DNA of 44,838 nt, taken from a virus. Below are positions 23,452 to 30,766 of this stretch, piece after piece. Positions within the stretch are counted from its first letter, which is position 1, and each line of letters begins with the position of its first letter. The stretch covers positions 1-44,838 of IMG/VR virus record IMGVR_UViG_3300033143_001244; one strand, given 5' to 3'. The position numbers and the translations under genes are program-made. The notes under the pieces are model-generated. The model was not told the DNA's origin. It saw only the letters and a list, made by a program, of their open reading frames with translations, and did not search any database.

Positions 23452-23470
23452 AGTGAGAACATTACTCACT
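23452..23470. promoter_or_regulatory. Second palindrome in the same leader
   Basis: AGTGAG-7nt-CTCACT, 3 bp from the first palindrome and next to the predicted transcription start. Two adjacent dyads suggest cooperative repressor binding or a structured leader RNA. Confidence 0.45.
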
Positions 23471-23482
23471 GAAAGTATAATC

Positions 23483-23512
23483 ATATTAAACTATTATACC
23501 TCAAAAGTACAA
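23483..23512 (-). promoter_or_regulatory. Promoter of the minus-strand early gene
   Basis: On the minus strand TTGTAC (23507-23512), 18 bp, TAATAT (23483-23488). The -35 box matches the TTGTAC/GTGTAC boxes of the rightward promoters. Confidence 0.45.
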
Positions 23513-23554
23513 TTAGAATATCTTATGACCCTATAAAAACATTTTATTTTACAT

Positions 23555-23584
23555 TTGAAACAGAACATAGTAATATAGTATGCT
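23555..23584 (+). promoter_or_regulatory. Candidate rightward promoter for replication genes
   Basis: TTGAAA, 18 bp ending in ATAG, then TATGCT. It begins the rightward transcription that resumes after the terminator and the reversed gene. Spacing and position are good, the -10 is weaker. Confidence 0.45.
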
Positions 23585-23606
23585 TAATTGAAAGGGAGAA
23601 ACTATA

Positions 23607-23786
23607 ATGGTACAGTATACAAGAAGAGACCACCTTATTGTTAACACAGAAACAAAAGAACAAATCCACCACAAATCTATTAATGCAGCTAAGCTAGCAT
23701 CACGTAAATTGCAGACATCAGGCAATACTGTTAGTGTGATATCATCACGTAATACCAGGTTACATATTAAAGTTTACAATAAATGA
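23607..23786 (+). CDS. Small basic protein (59 aa)
   Basis: Reads MVQYTRRDHLIVNTETKEQ and continues Lys/Arg/Ser-rich to HIKVYNK. AAAGGGAGAAACTATA precedes ATG, and the stop overlaps the next start (AAATGA), so it is clearly a coupled gene although short. The basic charge suggests nucleic-acid binding; no family recognised. Confidence 0.55.
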   Translation: MVQYTRRDHLIVNTETKEQIHHKSINAAKLASRKLQTSGNTVSVISSRNTRLHIKVYNK

Positions 23787-23980
23787 ATAACTTATACACA
23801 CCAAAACCAAATAATTTTAAGCTGGCTATACATTCAAATAAAGTATGCTCATTTTGTGGTGCAATAGGTAGGACATCTATATTAATTAAGTCTCCTATCA
23901 GTGACCATTACATTTGTCAATCGTGTTTAAAAGACATTAAAGAGGTTATGGACGAAGATGACAATCAAAGTAATAAATAA
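23783..23980 (+). CDS. ClpX-like C4 zinc-finger protein (65 aa)
   Basis: C22-x2-C25 and C45-x2-C48 with sequence CSFCGAIG ... HYICQSCLKDI closely follow the N-terminal zinc-binding domain of ClpX, which dimerises and binds adaptors and substrates. Here it stands alone without an AAA+ domain. It might bind zinc and mimic or block the ClpX docking domain, or simply be a small zinc ribbon. Overlaps both neighbours. Confidence 0.55.
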   Translation: MNNLYTPKPNNFKLAIHSNKVCSFCGAIGRTSILIKSPISDHYICQSCLKDIKEVMDEDDNQSNK

Positions 23981-24155
23981 TATAGAATGCTGGGACATTA
24001 AACATGAAGCTCCACGTATTTTAACTATACAATCAAGCGATAAGTTTAACCTTGATGATAAGTGGGTTGAACTATCCGTGGATAATCATAAATATAGAGT
24101 GAAAGCACAAGACCTTATTGATGCTACTATGAACTCTACACAGGTGGGTAAATGA
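23958..24155 (+). CDS. Hypothetical protein (65 aa)
   Basis: Mixed alpha/beta sequence (VINNIECWDIKHEAPRIL; WVELSVDNHKYRVKAQDL). Overlaps the zinc-finger gene by 23 nt and the next gene by ATGA. No family recognised; it belongs to the primase operon. Confidence 0.45.
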   Translation: MTIKVINNIECWDIKHEAPRILTIQSSDKFNLDDKWVELSVDNHKYRVKAQDLIDATMNSTQVGK

Positions 24156-24493
24156 GAGGGAACAATAAACGTAAGCTAATCCCTGAAGAGATTTTATTTG
24201 CTATATTAAAAGACTATCGGGTAGGTGTACCGCTATCTAAATTAGTTAAGAATTACGATATGGAGATATCAACCCCTCACCTACGTAAACTACTCTTTAT
24301 ATATATAGACATTTTGGACATAAGTCAAGATGAAGCATATCGTACCAACTTGCGCAATGCAATCTTCCCTGCCTGGGTCAAGTATGCAACTAGTGCTATG
24401 GTACAACCAGACAGATGGACCTATGTAGGTAAGTTCCCATTTGGCCAGTGGGGAGTGCGAATAAAAGCACTGCCTACGGAGGCCAATAAATGA
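24152..24493 (+). CDS. Putative helix-turn-helix-type protein (113 aa)
   Basis: The N-terminal part (EEILFAILKDYRVGVPLSKL, then DMEISTPHLRKLL) has the look of a resolvase-like helix-turn-helix: a helix, VPLSKLVKNY, then a second helix. The C-terminus is Trp/aromatic-rich (DRWTYVGKFPFGQWG). Coupled to the primase-helicase by overlap. DNA binding, perhaps origin or primosome related, is inferred only. Confidence 0.45.
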   Translation: MRGNNKRKLIPEEILFAILKDYRVGVPLSKLVKNYDMEISTPHLRKLLFIYIDILDISQDEAYRTNLRNAIFPAWVKYATSAMVQPDRWTYVGKFPFGQWGVRIKALPTEANK

Positions 24494-26781
24494 AGACAAT
24501 ACAACCGTTCATTGACTTAGGCTTTTACACTGTACCTCTTACTGGTAAATTAACACGATTAGAAAATGGTGATAAGACTACACCAGGTTTTGAGAAGAAC
24601 TGGAAAGCTAAGAATCAAAAAGACTTTAACGAGAATGCAACAGAATTAGGAGGCGCTATTACAGGAGCTATCTCCAACATAATAGCGATTGATTGTGATG
24701 ACCAAGGAACCTACGACCTCTTTGCCGCTTTGGACAAAGACAACACCTTTCACTTTATTTCTAAAGGAAAACCCAAAGGTGGCGGAACTATTATATACAA
24801 GTATCCCACAGGTGAAGCACTTGAATCTTTCTCAATACAATCTAAGCTTATGCACTTGGACTTTTACTCCGACAATGGTTTCGTATATCTTCCATCTGGA
24901 GCTAATCAAACAAAAGAGCCATGGAACTTCGAATCATTTGATGAGCTTCCACCTCTCCATACCGTACCAGACACCGTGCTTAGACTGCTCCTTAATCTCC
25001 AGTTACAATACACATTAGGTAAAGGTCAAGCTAAACAGGAAGACCCAAACAAAAGTATTAAAGTACGGTCTAATTACCTGGCACCACAAATTGAGTTACT
25101 AATAGCTAAGAAGACATTCATCCCTTCTTTGTTTCGTATCATAACACCTAAAGACTTCAGAGACTTACCACAATATAAACAACATGGATATTTGCATCCT
25201 AACTCTGTACCTGAAGGTAGAGGTAGTGAGTACTTATCTAAAGTATCAGCTATCTTTGGTGCAGACCCATCCGTTGGTAAAGAGTTATACTTAACTGCTA
25301 TGGCTCTTATTAATGACATGTGGGAATATCCTATCAATGCCAAGAAGTTTAATAATACTATACTAACTCCAATGGTTGAAGGTCGTAGTAGTATCGCAGG
25401 TGAACCCATCTGGCAGTACGATGAACACTGGAAGACCAGAGGACTTGCCTTTACTACTAAACTTGGTGATGCCTTAGAGGTATTCTATGACGATGTCAGA
25501 GCCTGTTACTACGTCATAAATTATACTAATGACATGATAAAAGTATTCTATAAAGAAGCTGACATGATGGGGTATATAGAACCTGTTGCTGTTGCCTTAC
25601 CACCTCGCAAAGAACTGAAGGCTATGGTGCCTGTCGTACGTACTGCCCTGGAACCTACTCTACCTTATGGATTCTACTCAGAAGATGATTATAGTAGACA
25701 GTTTAATGTCTTTAGACAGACTCCTGCATTAGCTATACTAACTAAACCAGAAGATTATAAAGACTTATACAACAGACCTAACACAATACTTAACTTCTTA
25801 CATACTTTAGTACCTGATGATATCATGCGTAACTATCTATTAGGTTTCTTAAAGCGTAAGCTAACCACATTTAAGTACTCACCAGTTGTACTCTATTTCA
25901 TTGGTGCACACGGTTCAGGCAAAGATACATTCATTAACATATTAGCTTCTATCATGGGTGAGAACTTTGTTGCTAGACCATCAGCTAAAGAATTCATTGA
26001 ACAATACAATGGTTGGATAGTTGATAAGTTCTTTGTACAGTTAGATGAGTATGGTAATCAGCTACATACGTTAGCAGATAAAGAGACTGCCCTAGGTAAG
26101 ATTAAATCATACTCTGGTAAACCTCAAATGCAGATACGACAGATGCGAACTGATGGTTTCCCGTACAATCACTTAATGACTATGGTCATGTCAGCTAATT
26201 CTAATCCTCTTATGTTAGAAGATGGTGACAGACGTGTAGCTATGATAGAGACACCTAATATATTAAAGAATGCTGATTGGGTTCATACTGCTGGAGGCAT
26301 GACAGCTGTCATTGATAAGATACAGACTGAGATAAATGACTTTGCATACTACCTGGCTACTGAGGTTAACACAATCTCCTGGGATAGTTATATGGATGCA
26401 CCAGAGACTGATTCTAAGCGGGACATAATATCATCTAAACTACCAGCAGCACAAAGACTTGCATATTACTTTAAGCATAGTATGTTTGAGCAACTGGAAG
26501 AGGTTGTTGAAGAAGCTGGTCAGGCTGCAGTACTACAACACTCTGCATCAGGTCGTATATATGAAGACGATTTGTTTGAGTTATATAGTTACATGACAGA
26601 AGGTCGTGGCACTAAGAGAGGATTAACAAAGGTTATGCGTGAGCATGACTATGAAAAAGTACCAACATCTAAAGCAGGTGTGAAAGCATATTACTACCAT
26701 ATTAATACTTTGACACACTATAAACCAACTATATTTAATGATGAGACAGATAATAAATCTGCTGACGTAACGGGAGTATAA
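24490..26781 (+). CDS. Primase-helicase: PrimPol domain plus SF3/D5-like helicase (763 aa)
   Basis: The N-terminal 150 residues show a bifunctional primase/polymerase fold: IIAIDCDD (acidic metal ligands near residues 66-71), GKPKGGGTIIYKY and LDFYSDNGFVYLPSG (third acid at about 124). The C-terminal ATPase has Walker A GAHGSGKDT (472-480), Walker B FVQLDEYG and a motif C region MVMSANSNP, as in DUF5906/D5-type replicative helicases. One protein thus makes primers and unwinds the fork. GGAGG precedes ATG. Confidence 0.85.
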   Translation: MKTIQPFIDLGFYTVPLTGKLTRLENGDKTTPGFEKNWKAKNQKDFNENATELGGAITGAISNIIAIDCDDQGTYDLFAALDKDNTFHFISKGKPKGGGTIIYKYPTGEALESFSIQSKLMHLDFYSDNGFVYLPSGANQTKEPWNFESFDELPPLHTVPDTVLRLLLNLQLQYTLGKGQAKQEDPNKSIKVRSNYLAPQIELLIAKKTFIPSLFRIITPKDFRDLPQYKQHGYLHPNSVPEGRGSEYLSKVSAIFGADPSVGKELYLTAMALINDMWEYPINAKKFNNTILTPMVEGRSSIAGEPIWQYDEHWKTRGLAFTTKLGDALEVFYDDVRACYYVINYTNDMIKVFYKEADMMGYIEPVAVALPPRKELKAMVPVVRTALEPTLPYGFYSEDDYSRQFNVFRQTPALAILTKPEDYKDLYNRPNTILNFLHTLVPDDIMRNYLLGFLKRKLTTFKYSPVVLYFIGAHGSGKDTFINILASIMGENFVARPSAKEFIEQYNGWIVDKFFVQLDEYGNQLHTLADKETALGKIKSYSGKPQMQIRQMRTDGFPYNHLMTMVMSANSNPLMLEDGDRRVAMIETPNILKNADWVHTAGGMTAVIDKIQTEINDFAYYLATEVNTISWDSYMDAPETDSKRDIISSKLPAAQRLAYYFKHSMFEQLEEVVEEAGQAAVLQHSASGRIYEDDLFELYSYMTEGRGTKRGLTKVMREHDYEKVPTSKAGVKAYYYHINTLTHYKPTIFNDETDNKSADVTGV

Positions 26782-26783
26782 TA

Positions 26784-26999
26784 ATGATAAATCCACAAGA
26801 GCTAATACAAGACTATGTTGACCAGGGTTATACAAAAGAAGAAGCTGTAGCAAATGCTAAAGTTGACTTACATAATAAAAAAGTATATACTGCACTTTCA
26901 AATAAAGAACAATTAATCAAACGGTTAAATAATCCAGCTACCAGGTTAAGTGAACAAACTAACCGTGCAGTATTACGAAAAACAAACCATAGCTCATAG
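26784..26999 (+). CDS. Small helical protein (71 aa)
   Basis: Highly helical and charged (INPQELIQDYVDQGYTKEEA). GGGAGTATAATA precedes ATG, 2 bp after the primase-helicase stop. Size and context would suit a helicase-loader or replication accessory peptide, but nothing in the sequence proves it. Confidence 0.45.
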   Translation: MINPQELIQDYVDQGYTKEEAVANAKVDLHNKKVYTALSNKEQLIKRLNNPATRLSEQTNRAVLRKTNHSS

Positions 27000-27051
27000 G
27001 TTTTACTTTAACTGTCATAAGAACAATCTATTATATTATAGTGTCAGAGTA

Positions 27052-27060
27052 TGATATAAT
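27052..27060 (+). promoter_or_regulatory. Extended -10 promoter element
   Basis: TGATATAAT matches the extended -10 (TGnTATAAT). No good -35 is visible, which such promoters can lack. It lies 27 bp before a small ORF and the helicase gene. Confidence 0.45.
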
Positions 27061-27086
27061 GTATATAACTATTAAGGAGAAATATA

Positions 27087-27248
27087 ATGGTGTCAGGTGA
27101 AGTAGCAATACTATTTGGTATCGCGATGTTCTTTCTTGGAATATTAGCAGGTAAACAAATAGGCAAAGAACGATGTGTTAAAAAGGTTGAAGCTATATTA
27201 GAACAGTATGGCTTTAAACATGATGATGAGAATAACGGAGACGCATAA
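27087..27248 (+). CDS. Small single-span membrane protein (53 aa)
   Basis: Starts MVSGEVAILFGIAMFFLGIL: one clear membrane span at residues 6-22, then a basic, charged cytoplasmic tail. AAGGAG precedes ATG and the stop overlaps the helicase start (TAATG), so it is translated with the helicase. It may anchor replication at the membrane or affect the host envelope. Confidence 0.55.
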   Translation: MVSGEVAILFGIAMFFLGILAGKQIGKERCVKKVEAILEQYGFKHDDENNGDA

Positions 27249-28567
27249 TGGAATTAGACAACTTTAAGGCTTTCCTCGAAGATGAGACAGCTTGGGAGAT
27301 GTTTATATCAGGTCAAGCAGGTACGGGTAAGACAACCTTATTGCATGACCTGGTTCTGCACTGCATGGTACAAGAGATACCTTATATTGTATGTGCATAC
27401 ACTCACAAAGCTTGTGGCATCTTACGAGATAAGCTACCCGCAAATGCAGAAGTTAAGACACTTCACTCTTATTTAAAGAAACGTCCTGGCGTTAATGAAC
27501 ATGCAACTAAGCGTGAGCACGTTACTGTAAGTAGTAAACAAGGTGATTCTGAGCGTGTAAAGATTATGTTCCTTGATGAGTACTCTATGGTAGGCGAGAA
27601 AGACTATGCAGACATAGGTAGTGAACAAGACCCTATGTATACTGGTAAACCTGATATGAAGGTTCTCTACTTAGGTGACCCTAATCAATTGCCACCAGTA
27701 GGTGACACCATGGCTGTCTATCCAAGTGGTAAGTATAACTTTGTATTAACTAAGATATATCGCCAGGCAGGAGACAATCCGTTACTCGATACGCTTACAC
27801 AATTAGTTGGTTTTATAAATGGTAAGAAACCTGAGCCTCTTATAGAGAATAGCAAATTCAAACGGCGAGTAAATATTGTAATGGAATATACATATGGTAC
27901 AATTACACAGGATAAGGTAATATTAGCATTCACTAATAAACGTGTACAGGAGATGAACTTTGAAATTAAAGGACAAAATAGACCTTACTTACAAGATGCA
28001 ATATATAGTCCAACTTTGCGTCACCATTATTTCTTTGTTGATAGCATTGATAATAACGATATTCATCATATAGATAGAGTATTTGATGACCAACTAACTT
28101 TCAACTCTAAATATAAAACTTTAGAGCACTTGATACGTATGGATTGTTGTGAGTTCATGCACGTAGTAGACGAGGAAGATTATGAGTATATATTTGGAGT
28201 GGTCTTTGGGCACTATAACTACAAAACAGCCTTGGAGACTTTGCAGGAGTTGGCGGTCGACGCTAATAGAGCTATCGAAGGACAGACGACGGTTAAAGCT
28301 AAAGTATGGGCTGCGGCTAACCCACACAAACCACTATCAAGAGCACGTGCTAAAGCGTGGCGAGACTATATGACATTCAAAGACTGTGTGGTCTGTATGG
28401 ATTTCCCTTATGCAATGACTGTACATAAGAGTCAAGGTTCTACATTCGATACAGTATTTGTTGATACAAAAGACTTAGGTATTTGTGCAGACAATAACTA
28501 TAGTCTTTATCTTAAACTGCTTTATGTAGCTATCAGTAGAGCATCTAATATGGTGTATACAAACTAA
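27248..28567 (+). CDS. SF1B DNA helicase, RecD/Dda-like (439 aa)
   Basis: Helicase motifs are clear: Walker A GQAGTGKTT (22-30), motif Ia AYTHKACG, motif II LDEYSMVG, motif III GDPNQLPPV, motif IV-like KIYRQAGDNPLL, and motif VI region TVHKSQGSTFD ... LYVAISRAS at the C-terminus. The length equals T4 Dda (439 residues), a 5-prime to 3-prime helicase used in origin initiation and recombination. Located among replication genes, as expected. Confidence 0.85.
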   Translation: MELDNFKAFLEDETAWEMFISGQAGTGKTTLLHDLVLHCMVQEIPYIVCAYTHKACGILRDKLPANAEVKTLHSYLKKRPGVNEHATKREHVTVSSKQGDSERVKIMFLDEYSMVGEKDYADIGSEQDPMYTGKPDMKVLYLGDPNQLPPVGDTMAVYPSGKYNFVLTKIYRQAGDNPLLDTLTQLVGFINGKKPEPLIENSKFKRRVNIVMEYTYGTITQDKVILAFTNKRVQEMNFEIKGQNRPYLQDAIYSPTLRHHYFFVDSIDNNDIHHIDRVFDDQLTFNSKYKTLEHLIRMDCCEFMHVVDEEDYEYIFGVVFGHYNYKTALETLQELAVDANRAIEGQTTVKAKVWAAANPHKPLSRARAKAWRDYMTFKDCVVCMDFPYAMTVHKSQGSTFDTVFVDTKDLGICADNNYSLYLKLLYVAISRASNMVYTN

Positions 28568-28653
28568 TGAGTAAGTATGATAAGATAATGTTTAGGCTTA
28601 CTATTCTTTTAATAGTTATTATAGTGGGGTTAAAGTCATGCGGTACTGTATAG
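28567..28653 (+). CDS. Tiny membrane peptide (28 aa)
   Basis: MSKYDKIMFRLTILLIVIIV followed by a short tail with Cys. One hydrophobic span. Starts on TAATG at the helicase stop and overlaps the next gene by 16 nt, an arrangement used elsewhere in this genome for coupled genes. Could be translated, or could only couple its neighbours. Confidence 0.4.
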   Translation: MSKYDKIMFRLTILLIVIIVGLKSCGTV

Positions 28654-28868
28654 TTGGGAGTTCTCGTGCACCTCTTAATGCACAATGGGCTAGTAGACTT
28701 TGTTCTGCTATTAAAGCTAATTTTGTTGATATAATGGTTGATAAAGAAGACGATAGGCATTCATTGAATTGGATAACTATTGAAGCAAGTAAAGATTTAA
28801 CTGAAGAGAAGGTCAAAGAAATCTTTGGCCCTAATTTTGAACTGAGGAGAAAGAAAGATGGACACTGA
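28638..28868 (+). CDS. Hypothetical protein (76 aa)
   Basis: Alpha/beta sequence beginning MRYCIVGSSRAPLNAQWASR, reminiscent of a small nucleotide-binding strand-loop, and ending in a basic tail. Overlaps both neighbours. No family recognised. Confidence 0.45.
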   Translation: MRYCIVGSSRAPLNAQWASRLCSAIKANFVDIMVDKEDDRHSLNWITIEASKDLTEEKVKEIFGPNFELRRKKDGH

Positions 28869-29199
28869 ACAAATGATACAAGACTTAGGTGCAAACGTAG
28901 CACCACGAGTTACACCTGAAGATGTTAAAGCTAAAATAGTTAAAGTGTTATATAAAAGAATGACTGATACATTAACTGTTTGTGTTATCATTGCACAAAA
29001 TGGTTATAATGTAACGGGTACATCTGCTTGTGCTAGCCCTGAAAACTACAATAAAGAGATAGGTGAAAAGATTGCCTATGATGAAGCATTTGGTAAGTTG
29101 TATGGATTAGAAGGTTACTTGCTTAAAGAACAGCTATATCAAACAGCAATTTTTAATGAAAAGATGTGTAATGACTTTGATGATGATATACCGTTCTAA
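28858..29199 (+). CDS. N4 gp49 / Sf6 gp66 family protein (113 aa)
   Basis: Matches the small phage family named for N4 gp49 and Sf6 gene 66. Markers: a helix ending RMTDTLTVCVIIAQNGYNVTG, then SACASPENYNKEIGEKIAYD and LEGYLLKEQLY. Function of the family is unknown; members usually sit among early or replication genes, as here. GAGGAGAAAGAAAG precedes ATG. Confidence 0.7.
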   Translation: MDTEQMIQDLGANVAPRVTPEDVKAKIVKVLYKRMTDTLTVCVIIAQNGYNVTGTSACASPENYNKEIGEKIAYDEAFGKLYGLEGYLLKEQLYQTAIFNEKMCNDFDDDIPF

Positions 29200-29234
29200 A
29201 TAAGTTAGGCTTATGACCACATAAAATCTTTTGA

Positions 29235-29264
29235 TTGTACACATATATTATACTATAGTATAAT
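29235..29264 (+). promoter_or_regulatory. Rightward promoter for SSB and polymerase operon
   Basis: TTGTAC, 18 bp ending CTATAG, TATAAT (29259-29264); equally TGTACA with 17-bp spacing. The best example of the shared promoter type. It lies 85 bp before the SSB start. Confidence 0.62.
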
Positions 29265-29349
29265 GTTAGTATTCTCCGTTGGTGAGGGATTAGAACTAAA
29301 ACTGAATACTCACTTAAAATTAAATGATAACTATATAGGAGTATATGAA

Positions 29350-29997
29350 ATGGCAAAACAGCCAAGTGAGAACTTTACTACGTCTAAGTTCATACCGGTA
29401 AAAGAAGGTGAGCTACGTTGGATTTTTATTGACCAACCTGGCAAAGAGAACCTTCAAAAGAAGATGGTGCTACAGTCTTCATTGTATTGCAAGACTGATT
29501 CTGATGGGTGTCAAGCTCTGAAGGATGCGTTGGAAGAATTTTGGAAGGCTAACAAGCCTGCTGGAGCTCCTCCTATGGCTAAGTCTTATGGTTGGACTGA
29601 CGTTATCGAGAAAGATGGCGAAGGCAACAATGTCTACGAGGGAGATAATCCTACGTTGACGGGGGAAACCGTCTTTGCTTTCTGGACAGGTGCAGTTTGG
29701 CCTGACGGTAAACCACATGAAATTGCTATCTATAATGCTAAGGGTAGTAAGATTGCTCTTGGTGGTAAGAAAATAGGTAATGGTTCCTTTGGTGCTATCT
29801 CAGGTGCAATGAGTATCTATGATGCTGGTAAAGGTGCACAAGGTGTAACACTCTATTTGAATGCTATCCAAGTCACACAGTTTGTTGAGTACTCTCAAGA
29901 TGCTGGTTTCGGTGAAGAGGAAGGTGATTTCGATGGAGTGGCAACTGACTTTGAAGGCACTACTGCTTCAGAAGATGTAGCACAGCCAAAGTTGTAA
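29350..29997 (+). CDS. Single-stranded DNA-binding protein, DUF2815-like (215 aa)
   Basis: Sequence style of phage DUF2815/T7 gp2.5-like SSBs: KFIPVKEGELRWIFIDQPG, MAKSYGWTDVIEKDGEGN, FAFWTGAVWPDGKP, GNGSFGAISGAMSIYD and a strongly acidic C-terminal tail (EEEGDFDGVATDFEG). The OB-fold binds ssDNA and the acidic tail recruits replication partners. Start fixed at 29350 by GGAGTATATGAA; the longer frame overlaps the promoter. Located before the DNA polymerase. Confidence 0.72.
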   Translation: MAKQPSENFTTSKFIPVKEGELRWIFIDQPGKENLQKKMVLQSSLYCKTDSDGCQALKDALEEFWKANKPAGAPPMAKSYGWTDVIEKDGEGNNVYEGDNPTLTGETVFAFWTGAVWPDGKPHEIAIYNAKGSKIALGGKKIGNGSFGAISGAMSIYDAGKGAQGVTLYLNAIQVTQFVEYSQDAGFGEEEGDFDGVATDFEGTTASEDVAQPKL

Positions 29998-30002
29998 GAA
30001 TA

Positions 30003-30307
30003 AAGGCTAATAGTGCTAAGCCTTATCCAAAGACTGTATAAGGTACCGCAGTCAGCACCTATGCTGATATATAGACCAAGTGAGCCGCTCTTCTGGGATT
30101 AAACAACTAAGATTGGCCTTGTTGGGTTAAGGTAATAGATTGACTATATTGAAGCGTTCGGGACTAGGGTTAAGAGCCACTGAAACACCATGTAGGTTAC
30201 GCTTCCGAAGGTGTACTGGAGTCCCACCTATTTTGGGGTGAGTGGTCAGCTCAAATATGGTCGCGTCCATATCGGCTAGAGCAGTTCGACTCTGTTCCGC
30301 CCCGCCA
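30003..30307 (+). ncRNA. Candidate structured RNA with pseudoknot
   Basis: Stems visible by eye: AAGGCT/AGCCTT (30003/30019), TCAGCA/TGCTGA with CCTA loop (30052-30067), and nested GGGACT/AGTCCC (30160/30220), CCA/TGG, ACACC/GGTGT (30185/30210). GAAGCG at 30151 is complementary to CGCTTC at 30200, inside the innermost loop, a pseudoknot. A T-arm-like hairpin ends the element. It could be a phage ncRNA, a leader controlling the polymerase operon, or a ribozyme remnant. I find no match to tmRNA, group I intron cores or known riboswitches. Confidence 0.45.
30235..30307 (+). ncRNA. tRNA-like element, non-canonical
   Basis: Seventy-three nt run from GGGGTGA to a GCCA end. The 3-prime half is tRNA-like: a T-arm with loop TTCGACT closed by AGCAG/CTGTT, then CCGCCCC that pairs with 6 of 7 bases of GGGGTGA, then G and CCA. 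The middle stem ATATGG/CCATAT has a 6-nt loop, not 7, and the D-arm is missing or rudimentary. So it is either a degenerate tRNA or a tRNA-mimic; no anticodon can be assigned. Confidence 0.4.
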
Positions 30308-30340
30308 CTTTAATTAATCCTCTTTTAAGGAGAGTATAAA

Positions 30341-30766
30341 ATGAATAAGCACCAAGAAGAATTATTGTTAGACGATTATTATACTGTTGGAATTATCTTC
30401 TCTACTGAAGCAACAGCTAAACGGTATACGTACAAAGTTGATAAATCTATGTCAGTCGAAGAAGATGACTACGTAGTTGTATTAGCTGATGGTGAATACA
30501 AGGTAGTTAAAATTGCTGAAGTACATGATGAAATACAAATTGACTTCAACACTAATTTTGCTTATAAGTACATCATCGACAAAATAGACTTCTCTACTTA
30601 TGAAAAGTTAAAGGAACGTTCAATTGTAATTGCTAAGACGTTGACTGAATCAAGTCGTCGTCAATTGAAGTCTGAATTAGTTACTAACTTAATTGAAGAC
30701 TTAGATGATGATGCAGTTAAGAAATTAACTTCACAATGCGGTCAAGATTTCTTAGGTACTAAGTAA
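30341..30766 (+). CDS. Conserved-type phage protein upstream of DNA polymerase (141 aa)
   Basis: The N-terminal half is a beta-rich domain (KRYTYKVDKSMSVEEDDYVV, then GEYKVVKIAEVHDE), a pattern I have seen in many small phage proteins encoded near replication genes; it recalls the DNA-binding N-terminus of PriA. The second half is helical and charged (RRQLKSELVTNLIEDL). Coupled to the polymerase by TAATG. A replication accessory role is inferred. Confidence 0.5.
   Translation: MNKHQEELLLDDYYTVGIIFSTEATAKRYTYKVDKSMSVEEDDYVVVLADGEYKVVKIAEVHDEIQIDFNTNFAYKYIIDKIDFSTYEKLKERSIVIAKTLTESSRRQLKSELVTNLIEDLDDDAVKKLTSQCGQDFLGTK

Larger units (their letters stand above)
29998..30340 (+). other. Structured noncoding interval between SSB and polymerase operon
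   Basis: No gene is supported in these 343 bp. The interval is richer in G and C than its neighbours and contains many complementary segments in 30003-30307, a tRNA-like 3-prime part, and a CTCT-TTTAAGG-AGAG hairpin around the Shine-Dalgarno of the next gene. Confidence 0.6.

Noticed and set aside
30003-30307. tmRNA or group I intron
   Set aside because: No tag reading frame, no alanine-type acceptor, no matching 5-prime acceptor strand at the far end, and no recognisable intron core pairs.
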